Source of the DNA: Aureimonas sp. AU12
Lineage (GTDB): Bacteria > Pseudomonadota > Alphaproteobacteria > Rhizobiales > Rhizobiaceae
Direction: 5' to 3'
NCBI RefSeq assembly: GCF_001463705.1
Contig: NZ_BBWH01000004.1
Location: forward strand, 62,001-126,000
Length of the DNA stretch: 64,000 nt
Shown here: in pieces, positions 44,448-53,931 of the stretch
Layout of the letters: every line of letters starts with the position of its first letter
Position numbering within the stretch: position 1 is the first letter of the stretch
Translations under genes and position numbers: made by a program
Notes under the pieces: generated by a model
The model's input: only the letters and a program-made list of their open reading frames with translations
Database searches by the model: none
What the model was told of the DNA's origin: nothing

Positions 44448-46541
44448 TCAGATCCGGTCCCAGCCGGGATCAGGCCGGAACCTCGCGCCGTGCGACATCT
44501 CGAGTTCGCGCAGGCGCGCGATCACCGTGTCGACGCCCCGCTCGCGGGCGTAGCGGATCGGGCCGCCCCGGAACGGCGCGAAGCCGGTGCCGAAGACCAT
44601 CGCGCCATCGGCGATCTCCTCGCTGGCGACGACCTCTTCGCGCAGGCATGCCACCACGGCGTTCAGCATCGGCAGGATCAGGCGATCGACGAGCGCGGGA
44701 TCGTCGGGCGAGCCGTCCGGCAGCGCGTCGAGATCAAGCTTTCGAGGCTTGCCGGCCTCGTCGTACTCGTAGAGGCCGCGCCCGGTCTTGCGGCCGAGCC
44801 GGCCCTCGCGGATCAGCTCGTGCATCCAGGCCGGCGTTTCGGGCAGCGCCATGCCGAGCCGTTCGCGCAGGGTCTGCGAGACCTCGGCGGCGATGTCGAG
44901 TCCGACCTGATCGGCGAGTTCCACCGGTCCCATCGGCATGCCGAAGCGTTCGGCTGCCGCGTCGATCCGCTCCTTCGGGATGCCCTCGCCGACCATCAGC
45001 AGTGCTTCGGCGATGTAGGGCGTCAGCGCCCGGTTCACGAGGAAGCCGGCACTCGGCTTCACCGGCGCCGGCAAGCGGCCGATCTCGGTGACGAAGGCGG
45101 TGGCGCGGCGCAGCGTCTCGGCCGACACCGCATCGTGGCGCACGATCTCCACCAGTTGCATGCGCGACACCGGGTTGAAGAAGTGAATGCCGACGAGCCG
45201 GGAGGGATCGTCCAGCGCGCTCGCGAGTTCGGCGATCGGCAGCGCCGAGGTGTTCGTCGCGAGTATGGCGGAGGGCTTCATCCGGGCGAGCGCGTCGCGC
45301 AGGATCGCCTGCTTCAGTTCGATGCGCTCGGGCGCCGCCTCGATCACCAGATCGGCGCCCGCGATGCCGGCGCCGCCGGGATCGGGCACAAGCCGGTCGA
45401 GCGCATCGCGGACCTTCAGCGGGTCCTTCAGCGTCGCCTCCAGCATCTTCGCCGCGGCCTTCATCGCGCGACCGATCGGCTCGACATCGACATCCGACAG
45501 CGAGACGCGGAAGCCCTTGCGCGCCACCCAGGCCGCGATATCGCCGCCCATCGCGCCCGCGCCGATGACATGGACACGGCGGATGCCCGACGCGCCGTCC
45601 CGCAAGCCCTTCAGCGCCTCGCGCAGGAAGAAGACGCGCACAAGGTTCTGTGCCGTCTTCGATTCGACGAGCGCGGCGAAGCTCGCCTGTTCCTCCTGTC
45701 GCATCCGGTCCGGGTGGCCGCCATGCGCTTCCCAAAGGTCGATGAGGCGGAACGGCGCCGGGTAGGTTTCCGGCGTCGCCTTTTCGCGAGCCTTGGCGCG
45801 CATCTGGCGGGCCGCGAGCTTGCGGGCCGGACGCAGATGACTGGCGCGCGCCTTCAGGCCGACCGCCGCCGGGCGGAGATCGCCGAAGACGGCGGCGCGC
45901 GCGGCATTGGCGACGTGTCGCTCCTCCACCACCGCATCGACGAGACCGATCGCCTTGGCGCGGCGCGCCGAGGCCGCTCGTCCGGTCAGCATCATCGTCA
46001 TCGCCTCGATCGGATCGGCGACAGCCGTCGCGCGGAATGTGCCGCCGAGGCCGGGATGAAGGCCGAGCATCACCTCCGGAAAGCCGAGCGAGGCGCCGGC
46101 GATGGCGATGCGAAGCTTGGCGGCCAGCGCCAGTTCGAGCCCGGCGCCGAGACAATGGCCGTGGATCACCGCGACGGTTGGGACGGGCAGCGCGGCCAGA
46201 CGGTCGAGGACGCGGTGCCCCTCCTCCAGCATGGCGTCGATCCCGGCGACGCCGGCGCCCACGAACTGCTCGATGTCGGCACCCGCCGCGAAGCCGGACG
46301 GTTTGCCGGAGCGGATCACCAGCCCGCGTGGCTTCTGCGCCTCGATGAGCCCGAGGCAGCGGTCGAGGTCTTCGAGCACGCTGCGGTCGATCGTGTTGAC
46401 GCTCTTGCCGGGCCGGTCGAGCACGAGCCAGCAGATGCCGTCCTCGTCGCTCGCCATGCGCCAGTTGCCCTCGCGCGGGGCGTCGGCTGCAACGGAAAGT
46501 TCCAGCGCGCGGTCGCGCAGCACGTCCATCATCGTCGCCAT
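44448..46541 (-). CDS. fadJ: Fatty-acid oxidation multifunctional protein: enoyl-CoA hydratase / 3-hydroxyacyl-CoA dehydrogenase
   Basis: Bifunctional beta-oxidation enzyme of 697 residues. The N-terminal crotonase domain (about 25-290) has both hydratase glutamates, Glu136 (LGAGLELALA) and Glu156 (GFPEVMLGLHPGLGG). The 3-hydroxyacyl-CoA dehydrogenase domain begins near residue 315 with the NAD motif VIGAGAMGGDIAAW and includes VGIHFFNPVSRMQLVEIV with the catalytic His. The ATG at 46541 has GGAGG seven bases upstream; the frame to 46976 overlaps fadA and is unsupported. It lies 41 bp after fadA as the last gene of the fad operon. FadB and FadJ are not distinguished by sequence alone. Confidence 0.95.
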   Translation of the reverse strand: MATMMDVLRDRALELSVAADAPREGNWRMASDEDGICWLVLDRPGKSVNTIDRSVLEDLDRCLGLIEAQKPRGLVIRSGKPSGFAAGADIEQFVGAGVAGIDAMLEEGHRVLDRLAALPVPTVAVIHGHCLGAGLELALAAKLRIAIAGASLGFPEVMLGLHPGLGGTFRATAVADPIEAMTMMLTGRAASARRAKAIGLVDAVVEERHVANAARAAVFGDLRPAAVGLKARASHLRPARKLAARQMRAKAREKATPETYPAPFRLIDLWEAHGGHPDRMRQEEQASFAALVESKTAQNLVRVFFLREALKGLRDGASGIRRVHVIGAGAMGGDIAAWVARKGFRVSLSDVDVEPIGRAMKAAAKMLEATLKDPLKVRDALDRLVPDPGGAGIAGADLVIEAAPERIELKQAILRDALARMKPSAILATNTSALPIAELASALDDPSRLVGIHFFNPVSRMQLVEIVRHDAVSAETLRRATAFVTEIGRLPAPVKPSAGFLVNRALTPYIAEALLMVGEGIPKERIDAAAERFGMPMGPVELADQVGLDIAAEVSQTLRERLGMALPETPAWMHELIREGRLGRKTGRGLYEYDEAGKPRKLDLDALPDGSPDDPALVDRLILPMLNAVVACLREEVVASEEIADGAMVFGTGFAPFRGGPIRYARERGVDTVIARLRELEMSHGARFRPDPGWDRI

Positions 46542-46582
46542 CGTCGGGCCTCCGGTCGTCCTAGAAGAAAGGGGCACCGCGT

Positions 46583-47866
46583 TCACGCCGCCTCGAGCAG
46601 CATGGCACCGCCCTGCCCCCCGCCGACGCATTGCGACGCCAGCCCGAAGCGCGCGCCGCGATGGCGCAAGGCATTCGCCAGATGCAACGTGATCCGGTTG
46701 CCGCTCGTGCCGACGGGGTGACCGAGCGCGATGGCGCCGCCATCGACGTTCAGCCGATCGTCGGGGATCGTGCCGAGCGCTCCGTCGAAGCCGAGCACCT
46801 CGCGGCAGACCGTCTCGTCCGCCAAAGCGCGCACGCAGCCGAGCACCTGCGCCGCGAAGGCCTCGTTGAGTTCGAACAAATCGATCTCGTCCAGCCGCAG
46901 GCCGGCGCGCTGGAGAAGCGGCGCCATGGCGACGACGGGCCCGAGCCCCATGATGGAGGGGTCGAGCCCCGTCCATTGCGAATCGACAATGCGGGCCAAC
47001 GGCTGCAGCCCGTGCTCTTCGACCGCTGCCTCAGAGGCGAGGATCGTCCAGCTGGCGCCGTCCGTGATCTGCGAGGAATTGCCGGCGGTGACGTTGCCGT
47101 AGGGTCGCTCGAAGGCGGGTTTGAGGCTCGCGAGCTTGCGCGCCGAGGAGTCCGGCCGCACGCCGTCGTCGTGATCGAACACCGTGCCATCTCGTGAGAA
47201 GACGGGCACGAGTTCCCGGTCGAGCCGACCTTCGGCCTGCGCCGCCGCCAACCGGAGATGGCTCCTTGCCGCATAGTCATCGGCCTCGCGCCGGGTCACG
47301 CCGAAGAGATGGCCGACCTTTTCGGCGGTCTGGCCCATGTTGAGATCGGTGATCGGATCGGTGAGCCCCCGTTCGAGACCGATCACCGGCTTGAGGAACC
47401 CCGGCCGAAGCGCCGTGAAAGCCTTCAGCCGGTCGGCCGTGGTCTTGGCGCCATTGAGCCGCGCGAACCACTCGACGGCGTCGCGCTGGAGCACGAGCGG
47501 CGAATGGCTGAGCGCGTCCGTGCCGCCGGCCAGAACGATGTCGGAGCGGCCGAGCTGGATGTCGCGGAATGCGGTGTCGATCGACAGCATGCCGGAGCCG
47601 CAGTTGACCTGTACGGTTTCGGCCGGGATCGTGTCGGGCAGGCCGAGCCGCAGGGCGGCCACCCGCGCCGGGTTCATCTCGTCCGCCACGACGTTGACGC
47701 AGCCGAGCACCACGCGATCGATGAGCGCGGGATCGAAGCGCTGCCGCAGGAGCAGCGGCCGGCCGCACTGGACGGCGAGATCGACCGGCGAGAACGGGCC
47801 GGGCCGGCCGCGCGCCTTGAGAAAGGGCGTCCGCGCGCCGTCGACGAGATAGACGGCGCGGTTCAT
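46583..47866 (-). CDS. fadA: Acetyl-CoA C-acyltransferase (beta-ketothiolase)
   Basis: Thiolase of 427 residues that splits 3-ketoacyl-CoA at the end of each beta-oxidation turn. The acyl-enzyme cysteine is Cys89 in VQVNCGSGM, His383 lies in ALGHPVGTSGNR and the proton-transfer Cys413 in SQCVGGGQGG. FELNEAFAAQVL is the usual NEAF motif. The length is slightly above the common 390, similar to FadI-type long thiolases. The start overlaps the fadE stop by ATGA and fadJ follows after 41 bp, so the order fadE-fadA-fadJ is one operon. Confidence 0.95.
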   Translation of the reverse strand: MNRAVYLVDGARTPFLKARGRPGPFSPVDLAVQCGRPLLLRQRFDPALIDRVVLGCVNVVADEMNPARVAALRLGLPDTIPAETVQVNCGSGMLSIDTAFRDIQLGRSDIVLAGGTDALSHSPLVLQRDAVEWFARLNGAKTTADRLKAFTALRPGFLKPVIGLERGLTDPITDLNMGQTAEKVGHLFGVTRREADDYAARSHLRLAAAQAEGRLDRELVPVFSRDGTVFDHDDGVRPDSSARKLASLKPAFERPYGNVTAGNSSQITDGASWTILASEAAVEEHGLQPLARIVDSQWTGLDPSIMGLGPVVAMAPLLQRAGLRLDEIDLFELNEAFAAQVLGCVRALADETVCREVLGFDGALGTIPDDRLNVDGGAIALGHPVGTSGNRITLHLANALRHRGARFGLASQCVGGGQGGAMLLEAA

Positions 47867-50148
47867 TCGGCGGCCTCGGCGCGGGTCTCTCCGGTCGCAG
47901 CGCGCGGTTCCTCGGCCGGCGGCCGGCGGTGCTGCGCGGCGATGGGCGAGACCTCCTCCATCGGGAAGGCGTCGACCTCGATGACGCGCAGCACGGCTGC
48001 GTCCATCGCTTCAAGCTGCGCGATCTCTTCCGCCGTCACGACACCGGCCGCCAATGCCGCCGCGCGGTCACGGATCTTGGCCTCGCGCATGCGCTTGGCG
48101 ATCGGCGCGGCGTCGGTGACGAGGCGGAAGGCGTGTTCGAGATCGGCGATCGGATGGCGCTCGCGCCCCTCGCCGAGATAGAGATCGGGCGTCAGACGGT
48201 CGCGCTGCGAGGACGGTCGCATCAGGATCTCGGCGACCTCGGTCACCAGTTCGTCGGCCGGCGGGCGCATGGGAATGCCCAGCGGAAACGCGACGATCTT
48301 CGCCGCCGCGGCCGCCCAGCGCGCCGGTAGATTGGCGAAAACGCCAGCGAAGGCGAGGCCCATCCGGTTGAAGCCGCGCTGCATGACATATTCGACGATC
48401 GGACGATCGAGCTCCGGTCGCCCCTCGCTCTCGAAGCGCTTGAGCGTCGCGCCGAGAAGATAGAGCTCCGACAGGACGTCGCCGAGCCGCGCCGAGATCA
48501 TCTCGCGGCGCTTGAGCGCGCCGCCGAGCGTCAGCAGCGCGAGGTCGGCCGCCATCGAGAAGGTCGCCGCATAGCGCGAGAGCTGACGCCAGTGGCTGGT
48601 GAAGGCCGCACCGCGCGGTGCCGGCGCGGCAAGGCCCCCGGTCCAGCCGAAGAGCCATGTGCGCACGAGATTGGCCGTTGAATGGCCGACGTGGCCCCAG
48701 AACTCGCGGTCGAAATCGGTCAGGCCGCGTTCGGTGTCCTTATCGGCCAGCGCCCGCATTTCCTTGAGCATGTAGGGATGAGCGCGGATAGCGCCCTGGC
48801 CAAAGATCATCAGGTTGCGGGTCAGGATGTTGGCGCCTTCCACCGTGATGCCGATCGGCACCGAGCGGTATTGCGCCGAGAGCGCGTTGGACGGGCCGTC
48901 GATGATCGCCTTGCCGCCGTGTATGTCCATCGCGCGCTCGATCGACTGACGCATCAGGTCGGTCGCGTTGGACTTCATGATCGCCGAAATCACGGACGGA
49001 CGATGGCCCTCGTCCAGCGCCGCCACCGTCAGCCGCCGCGCGGCGTCGATCTGGTAGGCATTCGCGGCAAGTTCCGCCAAGGGCTCCTGGATGCCCTCGA
49101 ACAGGCCGATCGGTACGTTGAACTGGGTGCGCACCCGCGCATAGGCGCCGGTGACGCGCGCCGCCATGGCGGCGGCCGCCGCCGACTGCGAGGGCAGCGA
49201 GATGCCGCGGCCGGCGGCGAGCGCCGTCATCAGCATCGTCCAGCCCTCTCCGATCTGCGCCTCGCCGCCGAGGATCCAGCTCAGGGGAATGAACACGTCC
49301 TTGCCGTGGATCGGGCCGTTCTGAAAGAAGGTGAAGCCAGGGATATGCCGTTCGCCATGGCGCACGCCCGGCGTCGCCGTGGGGATGAGCGCCACGGTGA
49401 TGCCGCGTTCGGGGCCGCGGCCAAGATGGTTCTCGGGGTCGAACAGCTTGAAGGCGAGGCCCATCACCGTCGCGACGGGGGCCAGCGTGATGTAGCGCTT
49501 CTCGAAATTCAGGCGGATGCCGAGCACCCGCTCGCCCTCGAACTCTCCATACTCGACCACGCCGCGATCGGTCATCGCGGCGGCGTCGGAGCCGGCCTGC
49601 GCCGAGGTCAGGCCGAAACAGGGGATTTCGCGGCCATCGGCGAGGCGCGGCAGCCAATGGTCGCGCTGCGCCTGCGTGCCGAAATGCATCATCAGTTCGC
49701 CCGGCCCGAGCGAGTTCGGCACCATGACGGTGACGCCCGCGACGACGCTGGCCGAGGAGACCTTGCGCACGACCTCCGAGTGGGCGGTGTTGGAGAAGCC
49801 GAGGCCGCCATAGGCCTTCGGGATGATCATGCCGAAGAACTTGCGGCTCTTCAGGAAATCCCAGACCTCGGGTGAAAGGTCGTGGTCTTCCCAGACGATC
49901 TTCCACTCGTCGATCATCGTGCACAGCTCGGTGACGGGACCGTCGAGGAAGGCCTGCTCCTCGGCGCTGAGCTTGGCCGGTGCCATGGCGAGGAGCTTGT
50001 CCCAGTCGGGCTGGCCGCTGAAGAGTTCGCCGTCCCACCAGACGGTGCCGGCGTCGATCGCCTTCTCCTCGGTTTGCGAGATCGAAGGCATCGCGGTCTT
50101 GGCCCAGCGGAAGATTGGCCGCGTCAGCCTGTCCCTTCGCAACGACAT
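47863..50148 (-). CDS. fadE: FadE-type acyl-CoA dehydrogenase
   Basis: Long acyl-CoA dehydrogenase of 761 residues that starts beta-oxidation. The ATG at 50148 has GGAGG with a 7-base spacer, so the frame to 50211 is not needed. Family blocks: WEDHDLSPEVWDFLKSRKFFGMIIPKAYGG, GPGELMMHFGTQAQRDHWLPRLADG, GLTSAQAGSDAA and MDIHGGKAIIDGPSNALS. The C-terminal 250 residues (with VRTWLFGWTGGLAAPAPRG and MILMRPSSQRDRLT-like segments) match the DUF1974 extension of FadE. The start is the first gene of the fadE-fadA-fadJ operon; promoter and any operator lie in the 73-bp gap to 50222. Confidence 0.93.
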   Translation of the reverse strand: MSLRRDRLTRPIFRWAKTAMPSISQTEEKAIDAGTVWWDGELFSGQPDWDKLLAMAPAKLSAEEQAFLDGPVTELCTMIDEWKIVWEDHDLSPEVWDFLKSRKFFGMIIPKAYGGLGFSNTAHSEVVRKVSSASVVAGVTVMVPNSLGPGELMMHFGTQAQRDHWLPRLADGREIPCFGLTSAQAGSDAAAMTDRGVVEYGEFEGERVLGIRLNFEKRYITLAPVATVMGLAFKLFDPENHLGRGPERGITVALIPTATPGVRHGERHIPGFTFFQNGPIHGKDVFIPLSWILGGEAQIGEGWTMLMTALAAGRGISLPSQSAAAAAMAARVTGAYARVRTQFNVPIGLFEGIQEPLAELAANAYQIDAARRLTVAALDEGHRPSVISAIMKSNATDLMRQSIERAMDIHGGKAIIDGPSNALSAQYRSVPIGITVEGANILTRNLMIFGQGAIRAHPYMLKEMRALADKDTERGLTDFDREFWGHVGHSTANLVRTWLFGWTGGLAAPAPRGAAFTSHWRQLSRYAATFSMAADLALLTLGGALKRREMISARLGDVLSELYLLGATLKRFESEGRPELDRPIVEYVMQRGFNRMGLAFAGVFANLPARWAAAAAKIVAFPLGIPMRPPADELVTEVAEILMRPSSQRDRLTPDLYLGEGRERHPIADLEHAFRLVTDAAPIAKRMREAKIRDRAAALAAGVVTAEEIAQLEAMDAAVLRVIEVDAFPMEEVSPIAAQHRRPPAEEPRAATGETRAEAAE

Positions 50149-50221
50149 CGCATCTCCTCCCTCGATTCGGCTCTTGGAGCCTAACGTAAGGGGCTCGGCG
50201 CCGTTTCCCAACCCGAACAGC

Positions 50222-50692
50222 TTACCGCGCGGGAACTTGACGAAGGGACGAGCGCCGATACGGCCAGCGCAGTGCCAGGAAGACCAGGAAGCCGGCCGGC
50301 CCTGCGACGAAGGTCAGCACGAGGCAGGGTACGACGAGCCAGTGCGGAATGCCGAGGCGGCGGGCTTCGCGGGCTTCCCACGCGCCAACCAGGAGGTCGA
50401 AGGCGAGGTAGTGCGCCCAGCCTGTCAACACGGCCTCGCGCGTCGCGAAGATGGCGGCGACGCCGTCGAGCGTCGTGAAGCCCGGCGACGGCCCTTCGCC
50501 TCCCGGCGCAACACTGTCCAAGCGGGACAGCGCGGCGGCGATCAGCGCGACATAGGTCAGCGCCAAGAGGGTTGGGCAGAGGAACGCCGCGATGCGCTGC
50601 GACAACACCGGCATCAGCGGGCCGGCCAGAAGCGCGATCCACCCGGCGATGGCCATCAGGTTGATCGCGCCGAAGATCGTGTCGAGCGGCAT
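50222..50692 (-). CDS. ABA4-like (DUF4281) membrane protein
   Basis: Membrane protein of 156 residues with four hydrophobic helices. It resembles the DUF4281/ABA4 family: FGAINLMAIAGWIALL, TTLDGVAAIFATREAVLTGWAHYLAFDLLVGAWEAREA and the C-terminal GPAGFLVFLALRWPYRR. In plants ABA4 is needed for neoxanthin synthesis; bacterial members have no settled role. It is encoded between fadE and purD on the same strand, 73 bp and 48 bp from them. A carotenoid role is possible in a pigmented organism but is only inference; no carotenoid gene is in the window. Confidence 0.87.
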   Translation of the reverse strand: MPLDTIFGAINLMAIAGWIALLAGPLMPVLSQRIAAFLCPTLLALTYVALIAAALSRLDSVAPGGEGPSPGFTTLDGVAAIFATREAVLTGWAHYLAFDLLVGAWEAREARRLGIPHWLVVPCLVLTFVAGPAGFLVFLALRWPYRRSSLRQVPAR

Positions 50693-50740
50693 GGTCGTCC
50701 TCCCCGGTCGGCCGGCGCGATCTGCGCCGCCGCGATCAGG

Positions 50741-52006
50741 TTACACGGTCGGGGCCACCGCGCGATGAGCGATATCGCGGCGACAGAAACCGTCCGGCCA
50801 ATCGACGCCGTCAACAAGCGCATAGGCGCGCCGCACGGCCTCCGCGACATCGGGCGCACGCGCGGTGACGTTGAGGACCCGGCCGCCGTTGGCGACGAGG
50901 CCTGCACCGTCAAGTGCGGTGCCAGCGTGGAAGATCGTCTCGCCCGGCCCGGTCTCCGGCAGGTGCCGGATCGCGGTGCCCTTGGCGTAGGCGCCGGGAT
51001 AGCCCTTCGCGGCCATCACCACCGTCACCGCCGGCTCGGGCGACCAGTCAAGTTCGATGCCGGCAACCGAGCCGGTGGCGGCCTTGAGGAGCACCGGCAG
51101 GAGATCGCTTTCGAGGCGCATCATCAGCACCTGGCATTCGGGATCGCCGAAGCGGACATTGTATTCGATGAGCTTCGGCCCCTCGGACGTCAGCATCAGG
51201 CCAGCATAAAGGACGCCGCGGAACGGGGCCCCCTGCTCGCGCATGCCCGCCAGCGTCGGCCGGACGATCTCGCGCAGGACGCGCTCCGTCAGCTCCGGCG
51301 TCATCAGGAAGGAGGGCGAGTAGGCTCCCATGCCGCCGGTGTTCGGCCCTTCGTCGCCGTCGAAGGCACGCTTGTGGTCCTCGGCCGTGCCGAAGAGCAG
51401 CGCATCTTCACCGTCGCAGATGCAGAAGAGCGAAGCTTCCGGGCCAATCATGCACTCTTCCAACACCACCTCGGCGCCGGCTTCGCCCGCGAAGCAATCG
51501 TCGATCGCCGCCAGCGCCTCGTCGATCGTGGCCGCGACGGTGACGCCCTTGCCGGCCGCCAGTCCGTCAGCCTTGACGACGATCGGCGCGCCCTCGCGCC
51601 GGACATGATCCTTGGCGCTCTCGGCGTCGGTGAAGCGGCCGTAGCGGGCGGTCGGGATCGACTTGAGGGTGCAGAGATCCTTAGTGAACCCCTTCGAGCC
51701 TTCGAGCCGGGCTGCCGCCTCGCTCGGGCCGAAGACGGGAATCCCGGCGGCGCTCAGCGCGTCGGCCAGCCCCGCGACGAGCGGGACTTCCGGCCCGACG
51801 ACAACGAGCCCGATCGCCGCCTCGCGGCAGAAGGCCACAACGGCTGCGTGGTCGGCCGGATCGAGGGTCACAAGCTCGGCCTCCGCCGCGATGCCGGGAT
51901 TGCCAGGGGCGGCATACAGGCGACCGAGCATCGGCGACTGGCGCAGCTTCCAGGCCAGGGCGTGCTCGCGGCCACCGGAACCGATGAGCAGGACGTCGAT
52001 GGTCAT
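50741..52006 (-). CDS. purD: Phosphoribosylamine-glycine ligase
   Basis: ATP-grasp enzyme of purine synthesis, joining glycine to 5-phosphoribosylamine. It has 421 residues from the ATG at 52006; an upstream frame to 52042 adds 12 residues with no support. The start [21 protein letters not shown] is standard. [16 protein letters not shown] is the ATP loop, [21 protein letters not shown] the metal-binding region and NVRFGDPE the family signature. It is divergent from ubiA with 138 bp between. Confidence 0.97.
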   Translation of the reverse strand: MTIDVLLIGSGGREHALAWKLRQSPMLGRLYAAPGNPGIAAEAELVTLDPADHAAVVAFCREAAIGLVVVGPEVPLVAGLADALSAAGIPVFGPSEAAARLEGSKGFTKDLCTLKSIPTARYGRFTDAESAKDHVRREGAPIVVKADGLAAGKGVTVAATIDEALAAIDDCFAGEAGAEVVLEECMIGPEASLFCICDGEDALLFGTAEDHKRAFDGDEGPNTGGMGAYSPSFLMTPELTERVLREIVRPTLAGMREQGAPFRGVLYAGLMLTSEGPKLIEYNVRFGDPECQVLMMRLESDLLPVLLKAATGSVAGIELDWSPEPAVTVVMAAKGYPGAYAKGTAIRHLPETGPGETIFHAGTALDGAGLVANGGRVLNVTARAPDVAEAVRRAYALVDGVDWPDGFCRRDIAHRAVAPTV

Positions 52007-52144
52007 GGCGCAGGATCCCCGAAAGCCGGGCGTCGATCGCACGCCCGTTCACCCGCCGATTACGGGTCGGGCGCGGGCGGGGTCAAGTGCGGCGCGGGGC
52101 CAAGAGGACTTGACGGGACGGGAGCGCGCGGGTTTCTGCGAGCC

Positions 52145-53149
52145 ATGTCCGAGCCGAACCGCCGAACCGCCGAACCCGCAGACCGCGTCTCGGACGCCCC
52201 GTCGGACAATTTCGTCTATCGCGTCCTGCCGCGCGCCGCCTGGCCCTATGCGCAGCTGGCGCGGCTCGACCGGCCGATCGGCTGGCAGCTGCTGCTATGG
52301 CCCTGCCTATGGTCGGCGGCGCTCGCGCCGCAATGGGCCGCGCCTTCGGCCGTCCATACGGGACTGCCGGACCTCTGGCATCTCGTGCTGTTCTTCATCG
52401 GCTCGATCGCGATGCGCGGGGCCGGCTGCACCTACAACGACCTCGTCGACCAGGACATCGACATGAAGGTGGCGCGCACGCGCTCGCGCCCCCTGCCCTC
52501 GGGCCGCGTAACGAGCCGGAACGCCAAGATCTTCCTCGTGGCGCAGGCCCTCGTCGGGCTTGCCGTGCTCGTGCAGTTCAATCTGTTCGCCATCGGCCTC
52601 GGCATCGCCTCGCTCGGCGTCGTCGCGGTCTATCCGTTCCTCAAGCGCGTGACCGACTGGCCGCAGCTCGGCCTCGGCTTCGCCTTTTCGTGGGGCGCGC
52701 TGATGGGCTGGGCGGCGTTCTGGGGAACGCTGGCGCCGGCTCCGGTGCTTCTCTATTGCGGGGCGGTGCTCTGGACGGTCGGCTACGACACGATCTACGC
52801 CCATCAGGACCGCGAGGACGACGCGCTCGTCGGCGTGCGCTCCACCGCGCGGCTGTTCGGCGCGCGGACGAAGACAGCACTGGTGCTGCTCTATGGCGCG
52901 ACGATCATGCTCTTCGCGCTGGCCTATCTTGCCACCGGCTCGGGCGCGACGGGCCCGGCCTGGCCGGCTTATGCGGCGCTGGTGATCGGCGCGGCGCAGA
53001 TGGCCTGGCAGATCCGGCGGCTGAACATCGACGAGCCCGACGAATGCCTCAGGCTCTTCCGGACGAACAACCTGTTCGGCTGGATCATCTTCCTCGGGCT
53101 GATCTTCTCCAGCCTCTGGCGCCTGTCCTTCCCGGCGACCATCCTCTGA
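52145..53149 (+). CDS. ubiA: 4-hydroxybenzoate polyprenyltransferase
   Basis: Membrane prenyltransferase of 334 residues that attaches the polyprenyl tail to 4-hydroxybenzoate for ubiquinone. The two aspartate-rich motifs are NDLVDQDIDMKVART (near residue 98) and YAHQDREDDALVGVRSTARLFG (near 218), on a nine-helix scaffold. The N-terminal 40 residues are hydrophilic. The ATG at 52145 is the first in the conserved part; the huge open frame upstream is antisense to fadE and purD. It is convergent with the DUF6101 gene. Confidence 0.95.
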   Translation: MSEPNRRTAEPADRVSDAPSDNFVYRVLPRAAWPYAQLARLDRPIGWQLLLWPCLWSAALAPQWAAPSAVHTGLPDLWHLVLFFIGSIAMRGAGCTYNDLVDQDIDMKVARTRSRPLPSGRVTSRNAKIFLVAQALVGLAVLVQFNLFAIGLGIASLGVVAVYPFLKRVTDWPQLGLGFAFSWGALMGWAAFWGTLAPAPVLLYCGAVLWTVGYDTIYAHQDREDDALVGVRSTARLFGARTKTALVLLYGATIMLFALAYLATGSGATGPAWPAYAALVIGAAQMAWQIRRLNIDEPDECLRLFRTNNLFGWIIFLGLIFSSLWRLSFPATIL

Positions 53150-53179
53150 TCCTGCCGGGTGTCGGGAAGGCGGGACGGC

Positions 53180-53755
53180 TCAGTTGCGGGCGATGATCTC
53201 TTCGCCGGCCACGACCATGCGCATGCCGAGACCACCGGGCTTGCGCCGGGCCAGGAAGCGCGGGCGGCGGCCGTGATGGCTGCCGCGACGACGCGAGGAC
53301 GGGTCGCCCTTGCGCAGCGAGCCGAGCGTGTCTTCCAGCGCGGTGACCGCACCGTCGGCCTCGACCATCAGCATCGGCAGGCCGAAGAGTTCGGACCAGC
53401 TGCGCCAGTCGGCGGCGACATCGTAGAGGTCGCAGGCCACCAGCAGCGGCACGGAGAGACGGGCATCCTCGTGATGCAGTTCGAGTGTCACGGTGATCTC
53501 GCCGGTATCGTCTTCCATCGCACGGGCCGCGATACCCTTGAACGAACGGGCCGAGACGGCGATCGAAACCGGAATGCCGCTCTGCTCAAGGCGGCGGCGG
53601 ATCACGGCCCCGCGGCGGTCGACGCGGTAGGCGACGGTCTCGCCGTCTACGTTCAGCTCGAAGGTCTGCTTGCGGTCGGCAAGACCGGGATCAAGACGGA
53701 TCGGAACGTTCGCCCACTCGGGCTTCGTCGACTTCTGCTGGGGAACCAGGCTCAT
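53180..53755 (-). CDS. DUF6101 family protein
   Basis: Cytoplasmic protein of 191 residues with a beta-rich core and an Arg-rich C-terminal tail (SSRRRGSHHGRRPRFLARR, about 150-168). The pattern RVDRRGAVIRRRLEQSGIPVSI, ARAMEDDTGEITVTLELHHEDARLSVPL and AADWRSWSELFGLPMLMVEADG matches the rhizobial DUF6101 family, for which no role is known. The basic tail could bind nucleic acid or membranes; this is a guess. It is convergent with ubiA and transcribed from the 176-bp gap upstream. Confidence 0.85.
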   Translation of the reverse strand: MSLVPQQKSTKPEWANVPIRLDPGLADRKQTFELNVDGETVAYRVDRRGAVIRRRLEQSGIPVSIAVSARSFKGIAARAMEDDTGEITVTLELHHEDARLSVPLLVACDLYDVAADWRSWSELFGLPMLMVEADGAVTALEDTLGSLRKGDPSSRRRGSHHGRRPRFLARRKPGGLGMRMVVAGEEIIARN

Positions 53756-53931
53756 GATCGCTTCCTGTCTCGCTGTGCGAACCGCCCTCCCGGGATATTC
53801 GCGGTGGGCCGATGTATCCCGGCCTCTGATGCTTGGAGACTATCCTGCGCTTGTTGCCCTTGACCTAAGAAAGGCAGTTAAGTGTTCCTGACCTTCAAGA
53901 CGGTATTCAAACCGTAACTTCGAATAGAACT

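Noticed and set aside
44448-46976. Extended fadJ frame starting at 46976
   Set aside because: The extra 145 codons overlap fadA in another frame and lack domain similarity; ATG 46541 has an ideal ribosome site.
49823-52144. 5' extension of the ubiA frame by more than 770 codons
   Set aside because: It runs antisense to fadE, the ABA4-like gene and purD, is low complexity, and ubiA itself begins at 52145.
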